From contig NZ_JAHFVK010000002.1 of NCBI RefSeq assembly GCF_018599195.1, positions 1,310,001 to 1,374,000 of the forward strand: a stretch of DNA of 64,000 nucleotides, in the 5' to 3' direction. The stretch is from Croceibacterium selenioxidans (GTDB taxonomy: Bacteria; Pseudomonadota; Alphaproteobacteria; Sphingomonadales; Sphingomonadaceae). Below the pieces are notes generated by a model. The model saw only the letters and a list, made by a program, of their open reading frames with translations. It was not told the origin of the DNA and made no database searches. Both the position numbers and the translations under genes were made by a program. Below are positions 17,876 through 27,631 of the stretch, piece after piece (the first letter of the stretch is position 1; each line of letters starts with the position of its first letter).

Positions 17876-18972
17876 ACGGCACGGCGCCTGATTGGCGCCG
17901 CTTTGCCCATTGGCCACGAGGCGCCGCCCTTGGGGTGCTTGCGGCATTCGCCTTGCTGCTCGGCCTCGCGGTAATCACCGCCCGCCAGCCCGTACATGTC
18001 CAGTCTGACGCGGCCTTGTCAGGGCCCGCGCAGGTCAGCGCCGCCGACACCATCGAACGGGACGAGGACTTGCGCCTCTATGACCGTATCGCCGAGCGGG
18101 TGGCGGCGGGCGAGGACTACTACCAGGCCGCCGTCGAGGAACAGCGGGCACGCGGCTTTCCCGTCCGCCCCGGCCTCACGGTGCGCTTGCCGACGCTCGC
18201 GTTGCTCACCGCCACGCTTGGCCAGCCCGGGATGGTCGCTCTTGCTGCGCTCCTGGGCCTGGCCGTGCTCGCCGCGTGGTGGCGCAGGCTGGGCAGCGAG
18301 CCGGGGTCAGGCGACAAGCGGGTTATCTGCATGCTCTTGCTGGTGATCGGCAGCAGCCTGGCGCTGAAACCGCAATACCTGGTCCTGCACGAGCTCTGGG
18401 CGGGTCTCCTGCTGGCGCTCAGTTTTGCGCTTCACCGTCCGGGGCGATGGATCGGCGCCTGGGTGGCCGCGGCTCTTGCGCTGGCCCTGCGCGAGTTGGC
18501 GCTGCCGTTCGTCCTGCTGATGGGCGCGCTGGCCCTCTGGCGGCGCGACTGGCGCGAGGCGGCGGCCTGGGCAGGGCTCGTTGGCCTGTTCGTCGCGGGA
18601 ATGGTGTTGCATCTCTCGCAGGCCTCGCAAGTCGTGTCGCCGGAAGACCCGGCGTCGCCGGCTTGGTTGGTGCTGCGCGGATTGCGCGGGTGGACTTCGA
18701 ACCTTCAGCTCAACAGTGTCCTGCAATACCTGCCAGCGTGGCTGGCGGCCCCGCTGGCGTTGCTGCCGTTGATCGGCTGGATCTCATGGCGAAGCGATGC
18801 CGGGATATTCGGCACTCTGCTGCACAGCGGCTACGGGCTGTTCTTCATGCTCGCGGGGCGCGACAACAACTTCTACTGGGCGCTGGTGGTGATCCCGACG
18901 TGGTTCCTCGGCCTCGCCTTCATGCCGGGTGCGCTTCGCGATCTGTGGCGCGCCGCGCTAGGCAAAACTTAA
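17872..18972 (+). CDS. Polytopic membrane protein of unknown function, possibly GT-C-like
   Basis: About 366 residues with roughly eight hydrophobic helices. A soluble loop follows the first helix and contains DLRLYDRIAERVAAGEDYYQ and then FPVRPGLTVRLPTLALL. An acidic first periplasmic loop of this kind, followed by a reactive-looking tyrosine and arginine cluster, recalls GT-C glycosyltransferases, but no firm signature is seen and I make no functional call. The frame stays open far upstream inside ubiB; the TTG at 17872 overlapping the ubiB stop is the likeliest start (GTG at 17863 is the alternative). It is the last gene of the EamA-ubiE-ubiB run. Confidence 0.75.
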   Translation: MNGTAPDWRRFAHWPRGAALGVLAAFALLLGLAVITARQPVHVQSDAALSGPAQVSAADTIERDEDLRLYDRIAERVAAGEDYYQAAVEEQRARGFPVRPGLTVRLPTLALLTATLGQPGMVALAALLGLAVLAAWWRRLGSEPGSGDKRVICMLLLVIGSSLALKPQYLVLHELWAGLLLALSFALHRPGRWIGAWVAAALALALRELALPFVLLMGALALWRRDWREAAAWAGLVGLFVAGMVLHLSQASQVVSPEDPASPAWLVLRGLRGWTSNLQLNSVLQYLPAWLAAPLALLPLIGWISWRSDAGIFGTLLHSGYGLFFMLAGRDNNFYWALVVIPTWFLGLAFMPGALRDLWRAALGKT

Positions 18973-19058
18973 CCATCGCGCGGCAAGGCTGGTGTTGAAG
19001 TGGTCCTAAATGTAGGTCTTGGTCGTTGAACCGGGCTGGAGAGAGCATCACCGCCACC

Positions 19059-20678
19059 ATGGCACAACCGCGTATCTTGCTGGTCGTGGGCGGGGGCATT
19101 GCCGCCTACAAGTCGTGCGAGCTGGTCCGCCTGATCAAGAAGGGCGGGGGCGACGTAACCTGCGTCCTGACCGAAGGCGGCGCGCAGTTCGTTACGCCGA
19201 TGAGCCTAGCCGCGCTCAGCGGCAACCAGGTCCACTCGACGCTGTGGGATCTCAAGGACGAAGTCGAGATCGGCCATATCCAGCTCAGTCGGCAGGCGGA
19301 CCTGGTGGTGGTGTGCCCGGCGACCGCGGACCTGCTGGCCAAGATGGCAGCGGGCATCGCCGACGATCTCGGAACCACGCTGATCCTCGCGACCGATAAG
19401 CCGGTCATGGCCGTTCCGGCGATGAACGTGCGCATGTGGGAGCACGAAGCGACGCAGCGCAACGTCACCTGGCTCAAACAGGCCGGGGTGCACGTGATGC
19501 AGCCCGACGAGGGCGAGATGGCCTGTGGGGAATACGGCCCCGGTCGCTTGCCCGAGCCGGAAATGATCTGGCTTGAGATTGCTGAGAAGCTCGGCCTCGA
19601 TCCCGGAGAGGCCGGATCGCGCGAGGTGGCGAGCTATCTCGAAGCGCTCGAGCCCGAGGACGAGCCCGAAAGCGAGCTTGGTGCGCAAGATGGCAAGCCT
19701 GGCGGACTGGCAGGCCTCCTCGCCTCGCTTATCCCGCGGAGCACGCCTCGCCGGATCGAGCCGGACGAAGTGAGATACGTGGAAGAGCCGTTCGCCGACG
19801 CACCGCTCGACGAACTCATGCCGGAAGGTCCGCCGCTGCCGACGCCCGATCTGACGGCCGGCCCGCTGATCGTGAAGAAGGGACAGGCGAGGTCTGCGCC
19901 GCCGACCGACCCCGCGGCACTCAACCATCACGTCAACGACCGGCAGGCTCCGCCCGAACCCCCGGCTTTCGATCCGCTCGACGGGCAGCCCGATTTCGAC
20001 GTCGATCCCGAACACCGTCCGCTGTTCGGCAAGCACATACTTGTGACGGCTGGTCCGACGCACGAGCCGATCGACCCGGTGCGGTTCATCGCCAACCGGT
20101 CCTCGGGCAAGCAGGGCTTCGCGATCGCCGCGGCCGCTGCCGCCGCGGGTGCGCGGGTGACATTGGTCGCGGGACCCGTGGCGCTGGCAACGCCTCCAGG
20201 CGTGGACCGCGTCGACGTGGAAAGTGCTCAGGAAATGGCGGCAGCGGTCAAGGCGGCGCTTCCGGCCGATGCCGCGGTCATGGTCGCCGCGGTCGCCGAC
20301 TGGCGGACCAAGGACTTCGCGCAGGAGAAGATCAAAAAGCGCGGCTCGGCGCCACCGGCGCTGATCCTGGCCGAGAACCCCGATATCCTCGCCTCGGTCG
20401 CAGGGAGCCGTCAGCGGCCCAAGCTGTTGGTCGGTTTTGCCGCTGAGACCGAGAACGTGGTCGACAACGCCACTCGCAAGCGCAAGAGCAAGGGCGTGGA
20501 CTGGATCGTCGCCAACGATGTTGGTCAGGCCGATGGCAAGGGCGGCGTAATGGGCGGCGACGAAAACACCGTCCACCTGATCAGCGAAGGCAAGGTCGAG
20601 GATTGGGAACCGATGAGCAAGCAAGCGGTCGCACGGCGGCTGGTGGAGAGAATGACCGAGGTTCTGACTAGTGAGTGA
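19059..20678 (+). CDS. coaBC: Bifunctional phosphopantothenoylcysteine decarboxylase/synthetase with long linker
   Basis: Performs two steps of coenzyme A synthesis: ligation of cysteine to 4'-phosphopantothenate (CoaB) and decarboxylation (CoaC). The N-terminal flavoprotein domain (1-180) has GGGIAAYKS, the catalytic GHIQ histidine 73, PAMNVRMW at 120 and ACGEYGPGR with Cys-156. The C-terminal CoaB domain (about 322-539) has [20 protein letters not shown] with the key asparagine, EKIKK with the key lysine, and ANDV. Between them lie about 140 residues rich in Pro, Glu, Asp and Ala; E. coli CoaBC has almost no linker. The ATG at 19059 is chosen over a TTG at 19026. The 3' end overlaps dut by eight bases. 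Confidence 0.95.
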   Translation: MAQPRILLVVGGGIAAYKSCELVRLIKKGGGDVTCVLTEGGAQFVTPMSLAALSGNQVHSTLWDLKDEVEIGHIQLSRQADLVVVCPATADLLAKMAAGIADDLGTTLILATDKPVMAVPAMNVRMWEHEATQRNVTWLKQAGVHVMQPDEGEMACGEYGPGRLPEPEMIWLEIAEKLGLDPGEAGSREVASYLEALEPEDEPESELGAQDGKPGGLAGLLASLIPRSTPRRIEPDEVRYVEEPFADAPLDELMPEGPPLPTPDLTAGPLIVKKGQARSAPPTDPAALNHHVNDRQAPPEPPAFDPLDGQPDFDVDPEHRPLFGKHILVTAGPTHEPIDPVRFIANRSSGKQGFAIAAAAAAAGARVTLVAGPVALATPPGVDRVDVESAQEMAAAVKAALPADAAVMVAAVADWRTKDFAQEKIKKRGSAPPALILAENPDILASVAGSRQRPKLLVGFAAETENVVDNATRKRKSKGVDWIVANDVGQADGKGGVMGGDENTVHLISEGKVEDWEPMSKQAVARRLVERMTEVLTSE

Positions 20679-21135
20679 CGCGACAGTTGGCGTGCGGATC
20701 AAACGCTTGCCCCACGGAGAAGGCCTCGCCCTCCCAGCTTATGCGACCCAGGGTGCCGCCGGAATGGACGTGCTGTCCGCCGAGGACCTGACCCTCCCGC
20801 CAGGTGCGCGCCACGCGGTCGCGACGGGCTTCGCCGTAGCCATCCCCGCCGGGTACGAAATCCAGGTCCGCCCGCGCTCCGGCCTCGCGCTCAAGCACGG
20901 GATCAGCGTTCCCAATACACCCGGGACGATCGATTCGGATTACCGCGGCGAGGTGAAGGTCATCCTGATCAACCTCGGCAGCGAAAGCTTTGCGATCGCT
21001 CGCGGCGACCGCATCGCCCAGCTCGTGCTCGCGCCGGTGACGCTGGCGTCGTGGCAGGAAGCTGATGAACTGGACGACACCGCGCGCGGTGCCGGCGGGT
21101 TCGGCTCGACCGGCGGGCATTCCGCCTTGGTCTAG
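20671..21135 (+). CDS. dut: dUTP diphosphatase
   Basis: Hydrolyses dUTP to dUMP and pyrophosphate, keeping uracil out of DNA. The five trimeric dUTPase motifs are visible: [21 protein letters not shown] (motif 2), [16 protein letters not shown] (motif 3, with catalytic aspartate), [12 protein letters not shown] (motif 4) and the C-terminal [12 protein letters not shown] (motif 5). The 154 residues match. It starts with GTG at 20671 inside the end of coaBC; coaBC-dut is a frequent bacterial pairing. Confidence 0.97.
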   Translation: MSDATVGVRIKRLPHGEGLALPAYATQGAAGMDVLSAEDLTLPPGARHAVATGFAVAIPAGYEIQVRPRSGLALKHGISVPNTPGTIDSDYRGEVKVILINLGSESFAIARGDRIAQLVLAPVTLASWQEADELDDTARGAGGFGSTGGHSALV

Positions 21136-21154
21136 CGCTCCCCGCCGGTCGCTA

Positions 21155-21823
21155 TCAGTCGCGGCTGGCCGTTTTTTCCGGCGCGATCGAGATGCGCACC
21201 GTCTCGCCCGAATTGCCCGGGAAGCCCACGAACATAGCGTCGACCAGGTTCGGCACGAGGTACTGGAGCCGGTTCGAAGTCGACAGCGCCTGCGCGTTGC
21301 CTTCGAACAGCCGCACGCCGTCAGCCGCGCGGTCGATCTTCAGGTCGATGCCGCTGGTGAAGACGGTGTAGCTGTAGACGTCGTTGAAGAACGCCGAGTT
21401 CCAACCCCAGCCCCACGCTCCGTACGGGCGATAGAAGCCGCCGCCGCGCCAGTAGGGCCGGTAACCGTACCATGAGCCCCAGGGGTCGGAAAAACCGGTT
21501 GAGCGAATACGCTCGCGCCCGTTGTCGACGCCGTAGTCGAAGCTGACGATGAGGTCGGCCCCATCCCGTGCAGTAGCCGGTCGGTAGCCAAGATTGGTGA
21601 GGTGGTTGGACACGAGTTGCGCGTAAGTACGGAACTCGATGCCGCCTTCCAGCGCCGGATCCAGCGCAACGACATAGAACGTCTGCCCGGCGGGCGCCGG
21701 CAATTGCGATTCAAAGCGCGATACATCCGCCTTGAAAGGCGTGGCGCAGGCAGCCAGGGCGGCCAGAGCCAACGGCACCAGCACCAGTCTGAGACCTCGT
21801 GCCATCTTGGACAGGTTGCTCAT
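21155..21823 (-). CDS. DUF4136 lipoprotein
   Basis: A 222-residue exported lipoprotein with the lipobox ALAAC (lipidated Cys at about residue 26). The mature part shows the DUF4136 layout: a beta-rich start (FYVVALDPALEGGIEFRTYA), then LTNLGYRPATARDGADLIVSFDYG, a Gly/Tyr/Trp-rich segment around residues 118-145, and a late strand-rich region. The Gly/Tyr/Trp segment probably forms a flexible or surface-exposed loop. The role is unknown. It converges with dut, 19 bases apart. Confidence 0.88.
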   Translation of the reverse strand: MSNLSKMARGLRLVLVPLALAALAACATPFKADVSRFESQLPAPAGQTFYVVALDPALEGGIEFRTYAQLVSNHLTNLGYRPATARDGADLIVSFDYGVDNGRERIRSTGFSDPWGSWYGYRPYWRGGGFYRPYGAWGWGWNSAFFNDVYSYTVFTSGIDLKIDRAADGVRLFEGNAQALSTSNRLQYLVPNLVDAMFVGFPGNSGETVRISIAPEKTASRD

Positions 21824-22088
21824 CTCGAAAACTCTCTTTCGAAAACCACGTGCAACTCGAACTCGTTCGATCGGGTGCGAGTTCCAGAACGATAGAACGT
21901 GTCATATCAAGGGCGGGCTGAATAGCCGTTGAACACAAGCGGCGGAAAAACCGTGGTTTTTCAATTGGGAGACGTGTCGATGTCCCGCCAATCGGGCAAA
22001 ATCGCCGCCCGGACGGCCTGTTTTATACAGGACCTTCCGGGTCGGACGATAACTTGTTGGATAGTCAGGCGACTCCGGGCCTGGGCCC

Positions 22089-23105
22089 TCAGCCGCGCAG
22101 CAGCCCCAACGCCCGGTAGGCCTGCTCCAGCGTCGGACCGGCGATCTGCCGGGCCTTGGCGGCGCCGCGGGCGAGGATCGCGTCGAGCGATTCCCGGTCT
22201 TCAAGCAAACCCGTGAAGCGCGCGGTGATCGGGCTCAGGGTCTCGACCAGCAATTCACCCAACGCGGGCTTGAACGACCCGAATCCTTGCCCGCCGTGTT
22301 CGGCCAGGACATCGGCCACCGACTTGTCGGTCAGCGCGGCGTAGATCGAAACCAGATTGAGCGCCTCGGGCCGGCCTACCAGCCCCGCTTCCTCGCTCGG
22401 CAACGGTTCCGGATCGGTCTTGGCCTTCTTGACCTTCTTCATCACCTCGTCCGGATCGTCGGCAAGATTGATACGGCTCATGTCCGAAGGGTCGGACTTG
22501 CTCATCTTCGCGGTACCGTCACGAAGCGACATGATCCGTGCCGCGCCGGGCGGAATGATCGGGTCGGGCAGGGTGAAGACGGGGGCATCTTCGGGGCAGA
22601 AGTCGTTGTTGAACTTCTGCGCGATGTCCCTCGCCAGCTCCAGGTGCTGCTTCTGGTCTTCGCCCACGGGCACGTGGGTTGCCTGGTAAAGCAGCACGTC
22701 CGCCGCCTGCAGCACCGGGTAGGTGAACAGCGCAACGCTGGCGCCCTCGCGGTTCTTGCCCGACTTGTCCTTGAACTGAGTCATGCGGGAGAGCCAGCCC
22801 ATGCGGGCCGTGCCGTTGAGCAACCATTGCAGTTCGGAATGGGCGGGCACCTGGGCCTGGTTGAACAGGATGGAGCGAGCCGGGTCGATGCCGCAGGCGA
22901 CGAGCGCCGCGGTCATTTCGAGGGTGGCCGCCTTCAGCTCGGCCGGTGAGTGCGGCATAGAGATGGCGTGAAGATCGGCGAGGAAGAACAGGCACTCGCT
23001 GCCCGGCTCGAGATCGTCCTGCATGCGGACCCAGTTGCGGATCGCGCCGAGGTAATTGCCGAGGTGAAGGGAGCCGGTGGGCTGGATGCCGGAAACAACG
23101 CGCAT
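22089..23105 (-). CDS. trpS: Tryptophanyl-tRNA synthetase
   Basis: Class I synthetase charging tRNA-Trp. The HIGH-like motif is [18 protein letters not shown] and the KMSKS loop is [11 protein letters not shown]. The catalytic domain also shows [19 protein letters not shown] and the tRNA-binding C-terminal helices to residue 338, the usual size. It lies 199 bases downstream of murJ on the same strand, with no obvious terminator between them. Confidence 0.97.
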   Translation of the reverse strand: MRVVSGIQPTGSLHLGNYLGAIRNWVRMQDDLEPGSECLFFLADLHAISMPHSPAELKAATLEMTAALVACGIDPARSILFNQAQVPAHSELQWLLNGTARMGWLSRMTQFKDKSGKNREGASVALFTYPVLQAADVLLYQATHVPVGEDQKQHLELARDIAQKFNNDFCPEDAPVFTLPDPIIPPGAARIMSLRDGTAKMSKSDPSDMSRINLADDPDEVMKKVKKAKTDPEPLPSEEAGLVGRPEALNLVSIYAALTDKSVADVLAEHGGQGFGSFKPALGELLVETLSPITARFTGLLEDRESLDAILARGAAKARQIAGPTLEQAYRALGLLRG

Positions 23106-23304
23106 GATGAGAGTCTCTCAGAACTTGGATTGATAGGGGAGGCCGCCCGAAAAGCGGGGCAGCAGGCGCTCAGATCGAGGCGCGGCTCCGCCATCGCCAG
23201 GCCGCCCGGCCGCGCGCCATGAAGCGGCGCGAGCACTTACGTGAAAAGGCGGTGGGATGGTCCATCGTGGGCGCCGATAGCACAATCGGCGGCGAGGGAC
23301 AGCC

Positions 23305-24900
23305 CTACTCGGAAAGGTTGACCGATTGGGCCGGGCGCTTGCGGCGGAGTTGGGCGATCAGGTCCTTGTCGATCGCCCCGATGAGCCAGGCGACGGCGAA
23401 GAACACCACGCCACCGGCGCCGACCAGGACGGACAGCGACCAGACGCGCTCGACGACACTGCCGCCATAGTGATCGGCGAGGGCCGGCGTCAGCCACCAG
23501 AGCAGGGCGCTCATCACTGCCGTAGCGACCAGTTGCCGGGCGATGCGGCCGGCGAGCTTACCGGTGAAGTGGAACCAGCCGCGCAGTTGCAGCAGGGTGT
23601 AGAGCGTCAAGACGTTGAGCGTGGCGGTAAAGGCGGTTGCCGCTGCCAGGCCGACGATGCCGAAGCGTGGCACGACCCAGAAGTTGAGCGCGATGTTGAT
23701 AGTCAGCACGCAGGCTGCGACGTAGACCGGCGTGCGAGTGTCCTCGCGGCTGAAGAACGCCGGCTGGAATACCTTCACCAGCACGTAGGATGGCAGGCCC
23801 GCGACAAGCGCGACGACGATATTGGCCATGAGCGCCCCATTGGCCTCGGTCATCTTGCCGCCGACGAAGAACGCGGTCACGAAGGCCGGAGCGCAGATAG
23901 CGAGCGCGGCGGCGGCGGGGAGCGTGAGCAGGGTTCCGACCTCCACTGCGTTTGACTGCAGCCGTTGGGCCTCCTTGCTGTCACCGGTCTGGATATGGCG
24001 AGCGAGCATCGGCAGGATCGCCGTGCCCAGCGCGATCCCGAAGATCCCGAGCGGCATCTGGTTCAGCCGGTCGGCCATCTTGAGCAGTGTCAGCGAACCC
24101 TGCGGCAGGCTGGTGGCGAAGAACGTGTCGACCAGTTGGCTGATCTGGTAGACGCCCGCGCCGAACGTGGCCGGAAGGATCAGCATGCCGAGGCGCTTCA
24201 CCTCGGGCGTGAATTTCGGGAACGACACCTTGAGGTGCACGCCGGCCTTGTGCGTCGCCCAGGACATGTAGGCGAGCTGAGCCACGCCGGCGAAGGCCAG
24301 GGCGACCGACTGGGCATAGGCCACCGTCACATCGTTGCCGGTGAAGTTCTCGCGCAAGTAGTAACCCACGACGATGCCGCCGATCAGCACCACGTTGAGC
24401 AGCACCGGAACGAAGGCGCCTGGCGCGAAACGCGAGCGGGCGTTGAGCAGGCCCGAGAGCATCGCCACGAGGCTGACCAGCATCAGGTAGGGGAAGGTGA
24501 TCCGCGAGAGGCTGACGGCGAGCTCGAACTTGCCGGGGACATCCTGGTACTCTCGCGCGAGCAACCAGACGATGCCGGGCATGGCCAGCATGGCCAGTGC
24601 CGAAAAGCCGAGCAGCACCCAGACGAACACCGCCAGCACGTCGTTGGCGAAGCGGTCGGCCGCCTCGTCCCCGCCGTGGCCATGGAGGGCGCGCGAGTAC
24701 ATCGGCACAAAGGCGACCGAGAACGCCCCTTCGGCGAACAGCCGGCGAAAGGTGTTCGGCAGCGTAAAGGCGAGTTGCCACGCGTCGGCCGCCAACCCGG
24801 CTCCGAGGACCCGGGCGAGCAACATGTCGCGGATGAAGCCGAACACACGGCTCACGGCGGTCAGCCCGCCGATCGTGCCGACGTTCTTGACGAGGCTCAT
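23305..24900 (-). CDS. murJ: Lipid II flippase MurJ
   Basis: Flips the peptidoglycan precursor lipid II across the inner membrane. The 531 residues form about 14 hydrophobic helices. The N-terminus SLVKNVGTIGGLTAVSRVFGFIRDMLLARVLG and the stretch FRRLFAEGAFSVAFVPMYSR are MurJ signatures, and the conserved charged residues of the central cavity are present. It is the middle gene of the minus-strand set secB, murJ, trpS. A palindromic repeat sits directly before its start. Confidence 0.95.
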   Translation of the reverse strand: MSLVKNVGTIGGLTAVSRVFGFIRDMLLARVLGAGLAADAWQLAFTLPNTFRRLFAEGAFSVAFVPMYSRALHGHGGDEAADRFANDVLAVFVWVLLGFSALAMLAMPGIVWLLAREYQDVPGKFELAVSLSRITFPYLMLVSLVAMLSGLLNARSRFAPGAFVPVLLNVVLIGGIVVGYYLRENFTGNDVTVAYAQSVALAFAGVAQLAYMSWATHKAGVHLKVSFPKFTPEVKRLGMLILPATFGAGVYQISQLVDTFFATSLPQGSLTLLKMADRLNQMPLGIFGIALGTAILPMLARHIQTGDSKEAQRLQSNAVEVGTLLTLPAAAALAICAPAFVTAFFVGGKMTEANGALMANIVVALVAGLPSYVLVKVFQPAFFSREDTRTPVYVAACVLTINIALNFWVVPRFGIVGLAAATAFTATLNVLTLYTLLQLRGWFHFTGKLAGRIARQLVATAVMSALLWWLTPALADHYGGSVVERVWSLSVLVGAGGVVFFAVAWLIGAIDKDLIAQLRRKRPAQSVNLSE

Positions 24901-24921
24901 GTACGGTGGGCCCCTCCCTTT

Positions 24922-25007
24922 CCGTTCGTCCTGAGCTTGTTGGTGGACCCTCTGGCGCTACCCAGCCGGGTCGCGCCAATGGGGTTCGACAAGCTCACCA
25001 CGAACGG
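24922..25007. repeat. Dispersed palindromic repeat, family R1
   Basis: The left arm CCGTTCGTCCTGAGCTTGTT pairs imperfectly with the right arm AAGCTCACCACGAACGG. It also has an inner matching pair, TGGCGCTACCCAG and CGCGCCAATGG, so the whole 86 bases fold on themselves. It lies between secB and murJ. Confidence 0.8.
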
Positions 25008-25040
25008 GGGATCGCCCAAAAAATTCAACTGGCCCTAAGA

Positions 25041-25562
25041 TCAAGCTTCGCCAGGAGCGCCCTGGCCGGCCTGCTGCGCCTGTGCCTGGAGCTGCTGTAC
25101 GTAGAGGCCGTTGAAATCGACCGGATCGAGCAGCAGCGGAGCAAAGCCCGCGTCGCGCACGGCGTCACCGACAATGCGGCGAGCGAAGGGGAACAGGATG
25201 CGCGGAGCTTCGGCGTAAGTGAAGGCGTGCTTCTGTTCGTCGCTCATATTGCGCATTCCGACGAGGCCGCAATAGGACAGCTCGACGATGTAGGCGGTGC
25301 CCTGGCTCGACTTGTTGGTGACCGAGATCTTCAGTTCGATCTCGTGAACCTCTTCGTTGATCTTGCGCGCGGCAATGTTGAACTGCACGTCGATCTGCGG
25401 CTGGTCGGTCCACTGGAAACTCTCGGGAGCCTTTGGATTCTCTACCGAAAGATCCTTCACGTACTGCGTCAGGAGACCCGCGACAGGCAGGGTATCCGCG
25501 CCATTGCCGGCGCCAGCGGGATCGGAATCGAGGTTGGTGAGGACGTCGCCCTGTTCGGCCAT
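25041..25562 (-). CDS. secB: Protein-export chaperone SecB
   Basis: Tetrameric cytosolic chaperone that keeps preproteins unfolded and delivers them to SecA. From the ATG at 25562 the protein is 173 residues, with VKDLSVENPKAP near the start, NIAARKINEEVHEIELKISVT in the substrate groove strand, and RILFPFARRIVGDAVRDAGFAPLLLDPVDF, the most conserved SecB stretch. The C-terminal tail is glutamine/alanine-rich, as in alphaproteobacterial SecB. The frame runs 45 codons further upstream but that leader is unlike SecB. It diverges from the Tim44-like gene. Confidence 0.96.
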   Translation of the reverse strand: MAEQGDVLTNLDSDPAGAGNGADTLPVAGLLTQYVKDLSVENPKAPESFQWTDQPQIDVQFNIAARKINEEVHEIELKISVTNKSSQGTAYIVELSYCGLVGMRNMSDEQKHAFTYAEAPRILFPFARRIVGDAVRDAGFAPLLLDPVDFNGLYVQQLQAQAQQAGQGAPGEA

Positions 25563-25768
25563 GATCGTATTCGACTTTCGAAAAATGGGTTCGGCGCGCG
25601 CTAGCACCGCCATTGCGCCGCCGCAACGGCTGCCTAAAAAGCGTAATCTCTCAGGAGCCAGTGGGCCTGACAGGTGTTGTTCATTTGTGTATGGCAACTA
25701 TCTAATGCACAAATAGGCTTGGGGTGATCCGTGAGCGGACATTGCCGGGCGCAGATCGGACAAGCGTA

Positions 25769-26425
25769 GTGATCATTGAAATTGTCATTCTGGCCATGAT
25801 CGCAGCCTTCCTCGGGCTGCGGCTCTATTCGGTGCTCGGCCGCCGCGCCGAGCATGAGGAGGAGCCGGTGCCGACTCGCTTCGAGCGGGGCGAGGCCGGC
25901 AACGTGCCGCGCCAGGTGACCACTTCCGCCGCCGAGATCCCGAACAACAGCCGTGAGATCGCCGGTTTCCCGCCCGCCATCGAACAGGGCTTGCGTGAAA
26001 TCAGCGTGGCCGATCGCCGGTTCGACCTGCTCAGCTTCCTCGAAGGCGCCAAGGCGGCCTACGGCATGGTGCTCGAAGCGTTCTGGCGCGGTGACAAGGA
26101 CGAACTCCGCCAGCTGTGCGACGATGACGTGTACGAGAGCTTTGCTGCTGCGATCGCCGAGCGCGAGGCTGCGGGCGAGACGCTCGACAACCGGTTGATC
26201 CGGATCGAGGACACCGTGGTGCACATGGCCCGCCTCGACGGGCGCATGGCGCGCATCGCCGTGCGCTTCACGGCCGACATCGCCGCGGTCACGCGCGACA
26301 AGGACGGCAACATGGTTGCCGGTTCGCTCGACGATGCGATCGAAAGCATCGACGTTTGGACATTCTCCCGCGACGTGCACAGCGCCGATCCCGACTGGCT
26401 GCTCGACGAAACCGACGAAGGCTGA
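25769..26425 (+). CDS. Tim44/TimA-like membrane-anchored protein
   Basis: An inner-membrane-anchored protein of 218 residues. It starts at GTG 25769 with a single hydrophobic helix (IIEIVILAMIAAFLGLRLYSVLG), followed by a charged linker with FERGEAGNVPRQ, and a C-terminal Tim44-like fold from about residue 85 (AAYGMVLEAFWRGDKDELRQL, then MARIAVRFTADIAAVTRD). Alphaproteobacterial members are related to mitochondrial Tim44 and have been linked to export and envelope steps. It lies next to secB, across a divergent promoter region, and six bases before mltA. Confidence 0.85.
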   Translation: MIIEIVILAMIAAFLGLRLYSVLGRRAEHEEEPVPTRFERGEAGNVPRQVTTSAAEIPNNSREIAGFPPAIEQGLREISVADRRFDLLSFLEGAKAAYGMVLEAFWRGDKDELRQLCDDDVYESFAAAIAEREAAGETLDNRLIRIEDTVVHMARLDGRMARIAVRFTADIAAVTRDKDGNMVAGSLDDAIESIDVWTFSRDVHSADPDWLLDETDEG

Positions 26426-26431
26426 TCCCGG

Positions 26432-27631
26432 GTGCCGGGGGGAGGGCGTTACCGTTTCGCCGGGCTGGCAACGCTTGCCCTGCTCGCTGGGTGCGTGGCG
26501 CCGCGTATCAAGCCTTCCGAGCCGCGGCCGACACCTTCGCCGCCACCCGTCGCGACCAATGCCTACGCCGCTGGTGTCAGGGCCGGGCCCGCGATTTCCG
26601 ATCTGCAGCTGAGCGCTTCCGATGCGCGCGGCGCGCTCACATCGTTTCGCGAGAGTTGCCCGAAACTCCTCGCCCGCACTGACGGCAGCGGGCTGACCCG
26701 GAAGGAAGACTGGCAGGAGGCCTGCACGGCCGCGAGCGGCTGGTCGGTGAGCGAAGCCCCGCGATTCTTCGAAACCCAGTTCGAGGCCGTCATCGTCGGC
26801 GAAGGGGCGAGCCACGTCACCGGTTATTTCGAGCCCGAGATCGCCGGCAGCCGCCAGCGCCGTCCGGGCTTCGAGGTTCCCGTCTACCGCATGCCGCCCG
26901 ACCTGGTGCGCGATTGGCCCTCAGGCACGCCCGCCGGTGAACGCAACGGACGTCCGCCCCTCGGCCGGCGCGACGAGCGCGGGGTGGTCGGTCCCTATTT
27001 CGATCGCGGGCAGATCGAGGACGGCGCGCTGGCGGGCAAGGGACTTGAGATTGCCTGGGCCGCCGATCCGATCGAGTTCTTCTTCCTGCAGATCCAGGGG
27101 TCGGGCCGCTTGCGCACGCCGGAAGGGGAGGTGATCCGCATCGGCTACGCCGGGCAGAACGGGCGCGCCTACGTCGCAATCGGTTCGCTGATGCGCCAGC
27201 GCGGGCTGATCGGCAGCGGTCCGGGCCAGTACTCGGGCTCGATGCAAGGGATCGTGCAGTACTTGCGCGATCACCCGGCGGAAGGCCGCGCCGTGATGCG
27301 CGAGAACCAGAGCTGGGTGTTCTTCCGGGAGCTGACCGGTGACGGTCCGCTCGGCGCGCTCGAGGTGCCGGTGCGGCGCGAGAATTCCGTTGCCGCCGAT
27401 CCGGCTTTTGTGCCGCTGGGCGCTCCGGTGTTCATCAATGTCGAGCACAGGCAAGCCAACGGATTGTGGATTGCCCAGGACACTGGCGGCGCGATCAAGG
27501 GGGCCAACCGCTTCGACACTTTCTGGGGCGCGGGCAACGATGCCCAGACGATTGCCGGCGGCATGAACTCGCGCGGGAAGGCGTTCGTCCTGTTGCCGAA
27601 GGGGACGCTGGCGCGCTTGAGGTCGCAATGA
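26432..27631 (+). CDS. mltA: Membrane-bound lytic murein transglycosylase A
   Basis: Cleaves the glycan strand of peptidoglycan with formation of 1,6-anhydro-muramic acid. The lipobox LLAGC marks it as an outer-membrane lipoprotein. Conserved MltA motifs are VTGYFEPEIAGS, EFFFLQIQGSGRLRTPEG and the double-psi-barrel 3D domain IAQDTGGAIKGANRFDTFWG, which carries the catalytic aspartate. Length 399 is usual. The GTG start at 26432 is six bases after the Tim44-like stop, and its own stop overlaps the Smr gene in ATGA, so these three genes form an operon. Confidence 0.95.
   Translation: MPGGGRYRFAGLATLALLAGCVAPRIKPSEPRPTPSPPPVATNAYAAGVRAGPAISDLQLSASDARGALTSFRESCPKLLARTDGSGLTRKEDWQEACTAASGWSVSEAPRFFETQFEAVIVGEGASHVTGYFEPEIAGSRQRRPGFEVPVYRMPPDLVRDWPSGTPAGERNGRPPLGRRDERGVVGPYFDRGQIEDGALAGKGLEIAWAADPIEFFFLQIQGSGRLRTPEGEVIRIGYAGQNGRAYVAIGSLMRQRGLIGSGPGQYSGSMQGIVQYLRDHPAEGRAVMRENQSWVFFRELTGDGPLGALEVPVRRENSVAADPAFVPLGAPVFINVEHRQANGLWIAQDTGGAIKGANRFDTFWGAGNDAQTIAGGMNSRGKAFVLLPKGTLARLRSQ

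Noticed and set aside
19206-20702. 498-codon minus-strand frame opposite coaBC
   Set aside because: The plus strand has all CoaB and CoaC motifs, and the shadow has no recognisable domain.
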